Shown here piece after piece: positions 6,292 to 6,968 of a stretch of 6,968 nt of DNA. The DNA comes from Pseudomonadota bacterium (lineage in GTDB: Bacteria; Pseudomonadota; Zetaproteobacteria; Mariprofundales; Mariprofundaceae), in assembly GCA_002401635.1 (NCBI GenBank), contig NVTQ01000020.1:20081-27048 (forward strand), given 5' to 3'. The position numbers were made by a program, and so were the translations under genes. The notes under the pieces were generated by a model. The model was not told the DNA's origin. It searched no databases and saw only the letters and a program-made list of their open reading frames with translations. The first letter of the stretch is position 1, and each line of letters opens with the position of its first letter.

Positions 6292-6319
6292 CTTATAGTA
6301 TCGTAGAAACTATTGCTAA
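6292..6319 (-). promoter_or_regulatory. weak candidate promoter for the restriction gene inside the alaS 3' end
   Basis: On the minus strand, TTAGCA (6319-6314), a 16-nt spacer and TATAAG (6297-6292) overlap the alaS stop codon. The predicted start is near 6285, leaving a short leader with the Shine-Dalgarno tract. Both hexamers are imperfect. No terminator separates alaS from the endonuclease, so read-through is an alternative source of transcription. Confidence 0.3.
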
Positions 6320-6968
6320 AGCTTCTTTCAATTTCTTAGGTTCTGTGCCGCCAGCCATTGCCATATCTGGTTTTCCGCCGCCTTTTCCGCCGCAAATGGT
6401 CGCCACTTCGCGCACGATATTGCCTGCGTTGTAGGTGTCGGTTAAGTCTTTGGTGACACCTGCAACCAACTGCACTTTTTCGCCTTTGATTTGTCCAAAT
6501 ACAATCACGCCAGACTTGAGCTTACCTTTGGCTTTATCCATGAAATCCCGCATGTCTGCCACATCTTTAACTTCGGCGGTGAGCAGTTTGATACCGTTCA
6601 CATCTTGGGCTGTGGCAATCAAATCATCCAACTGCCCAGTGGAAGCCTTGGCTTTGACCGATTGCAGTTCTTTTTCTGCATCTTTAAGCTTGGTTTGCAA
6701 AGTTTTAACGGCATCCACCACTTCATTGGGGCGCACTTTGACCAAACCTGCCGCCTTATTCAGCGCATCGGCATCCGCCACGAAAGATTGATAGGCTGCT
6801 TCACCTGTCACCGCTTCAATACGGCGCACACCTGCGGCAATGCCAACTTCGGATACGATGCGGAACACACCAATATCACCTGTGCGTTTGACATGCGTAC
6901 CACCACAAAGCTCGGTGGAAAACGCAGCGGAAACCACACGCACTTCATCACCATATTTTTCGCCAAAC
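6293..6968 (-). CDS. alaS: alanyl-tRNA synthetase, C-terminal quarter (cut by window edge)
   Basis: The frame enters from the right edge as FGEKYGDEVRVVS and ends at TAA (6295-6293), giving 224 residues of a protein that is usually about 870. AlaS charges tRNA-Ala and edits misactivated Ser and Gly. Visible here is the end of the editing domain with its metal-binding CGGTH motif (C and H four residues apart). The typical TGDIGVFRI and GVRRIEAVTG segments follow. Next is a coiled-coil-like linker rich in Lys/Glu/Ala (roughly visible residues 65-100), then the C-terminal DHHA1 domain ending in the glycine-rich GGKGGGKPDMAMAGG motif. The frame stays open upstream of the GTG at 6943, so that codon is not the start. 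Aminoacylation and anticodon-independent recognition domains lie outside the window. The stop is 21 bp before the endonuclease gene, with no terminator. Confidence 0.97.
   Translation of the reverse strand, partial: FGEKYGDEVRVVSAAFSTELCGGTHVKRTGDIGVFRIVSEVGIAAGVRRIEAVTGEAAYQSFVADADALNKAAGLVKVRPNEVVDAVKTLQTKLKDAEKELQSVKAKASTGQLDDLIATAQDVNGIKLLTAEVKDVADMRDFMDKAKGKLKSGVIVFGQIKGEKVQLVAGVTKDLTDTYNAGNIVREVATICGGKGGGKPDMAMAGGTEPKKLKEALAIVSTIL

Noticed and set aside
6435..6791. 118-codon plus-strand open frame
   Set aside because: It is antisense to alaS and Ser/Leu/Thr-rich, as expected from the reverse of a Lys/Ala/Asp-rich coding frame.

Overview
The window looks like a bacterial chromosome segment, most likely from a proteobacterium. 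The pointers are CCA-encoding tRNA genes, sigma70-like promoters with GC-rich discriminators, dense gene packing and housekeeping genes of proteobacterial type. The sequence alone does not fix the genus. Two genes are cut by the window edges: a short-chain dehydrogenase on the left and alaS on the right.

Left part (1-1120, minus strand): a PHP-domain histidinol-phosphatase-like gene is followed by an SDR-family oxidoreductase, joined by an ATGA stop/start overlap. Centre-left (1121-1515, plus strand): tRNA-Lys(UUU) and tRNA-Glu(UUC) lie in tandem. Each has its own good -35/-10 pair and GC-rich discriminator, and both probably end at one strong intrinsic terminator. A 110-residue protein of unknown function follows (1637-1969, plus) and overlaps its convergent neighbour by 4 bp.

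Right part (1966-6968, all minus strand, so read from right to left): the 3' quarter of alaS, a type II restriction endonuclease, a C5-cytosine DNA methyltransferase with an N-terminal MerR-like helix-turn-helix, a type II-like phosphatidylserine decarboxylase and an M18 aminopeptidase. The last two are joined by an ATGA overlap. The restriction-modification (R-M) pair sits between alaS and psd with very short gaps. It looks lower in GC than its neighbours in the lines I counted, which fits an acquired cassette.

The most notable feature is the 38-nt R-M junction. An 18-nt direct repeat (17/18 identical) occurs twice there, once across the endonuclease stop codon and once across the methyltransferase start codon. 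The two copies bracket a sigma70-like promoter almost exactly. They are read in different frames, so protein homology does not explain them. With the HTH fused to the methyltransferase, this suggests an autoregulatory operator that controls methyltransferase and endonuclease levels without a separate C protein. No CRISPR array, insertion sequence or phage gene is visible.
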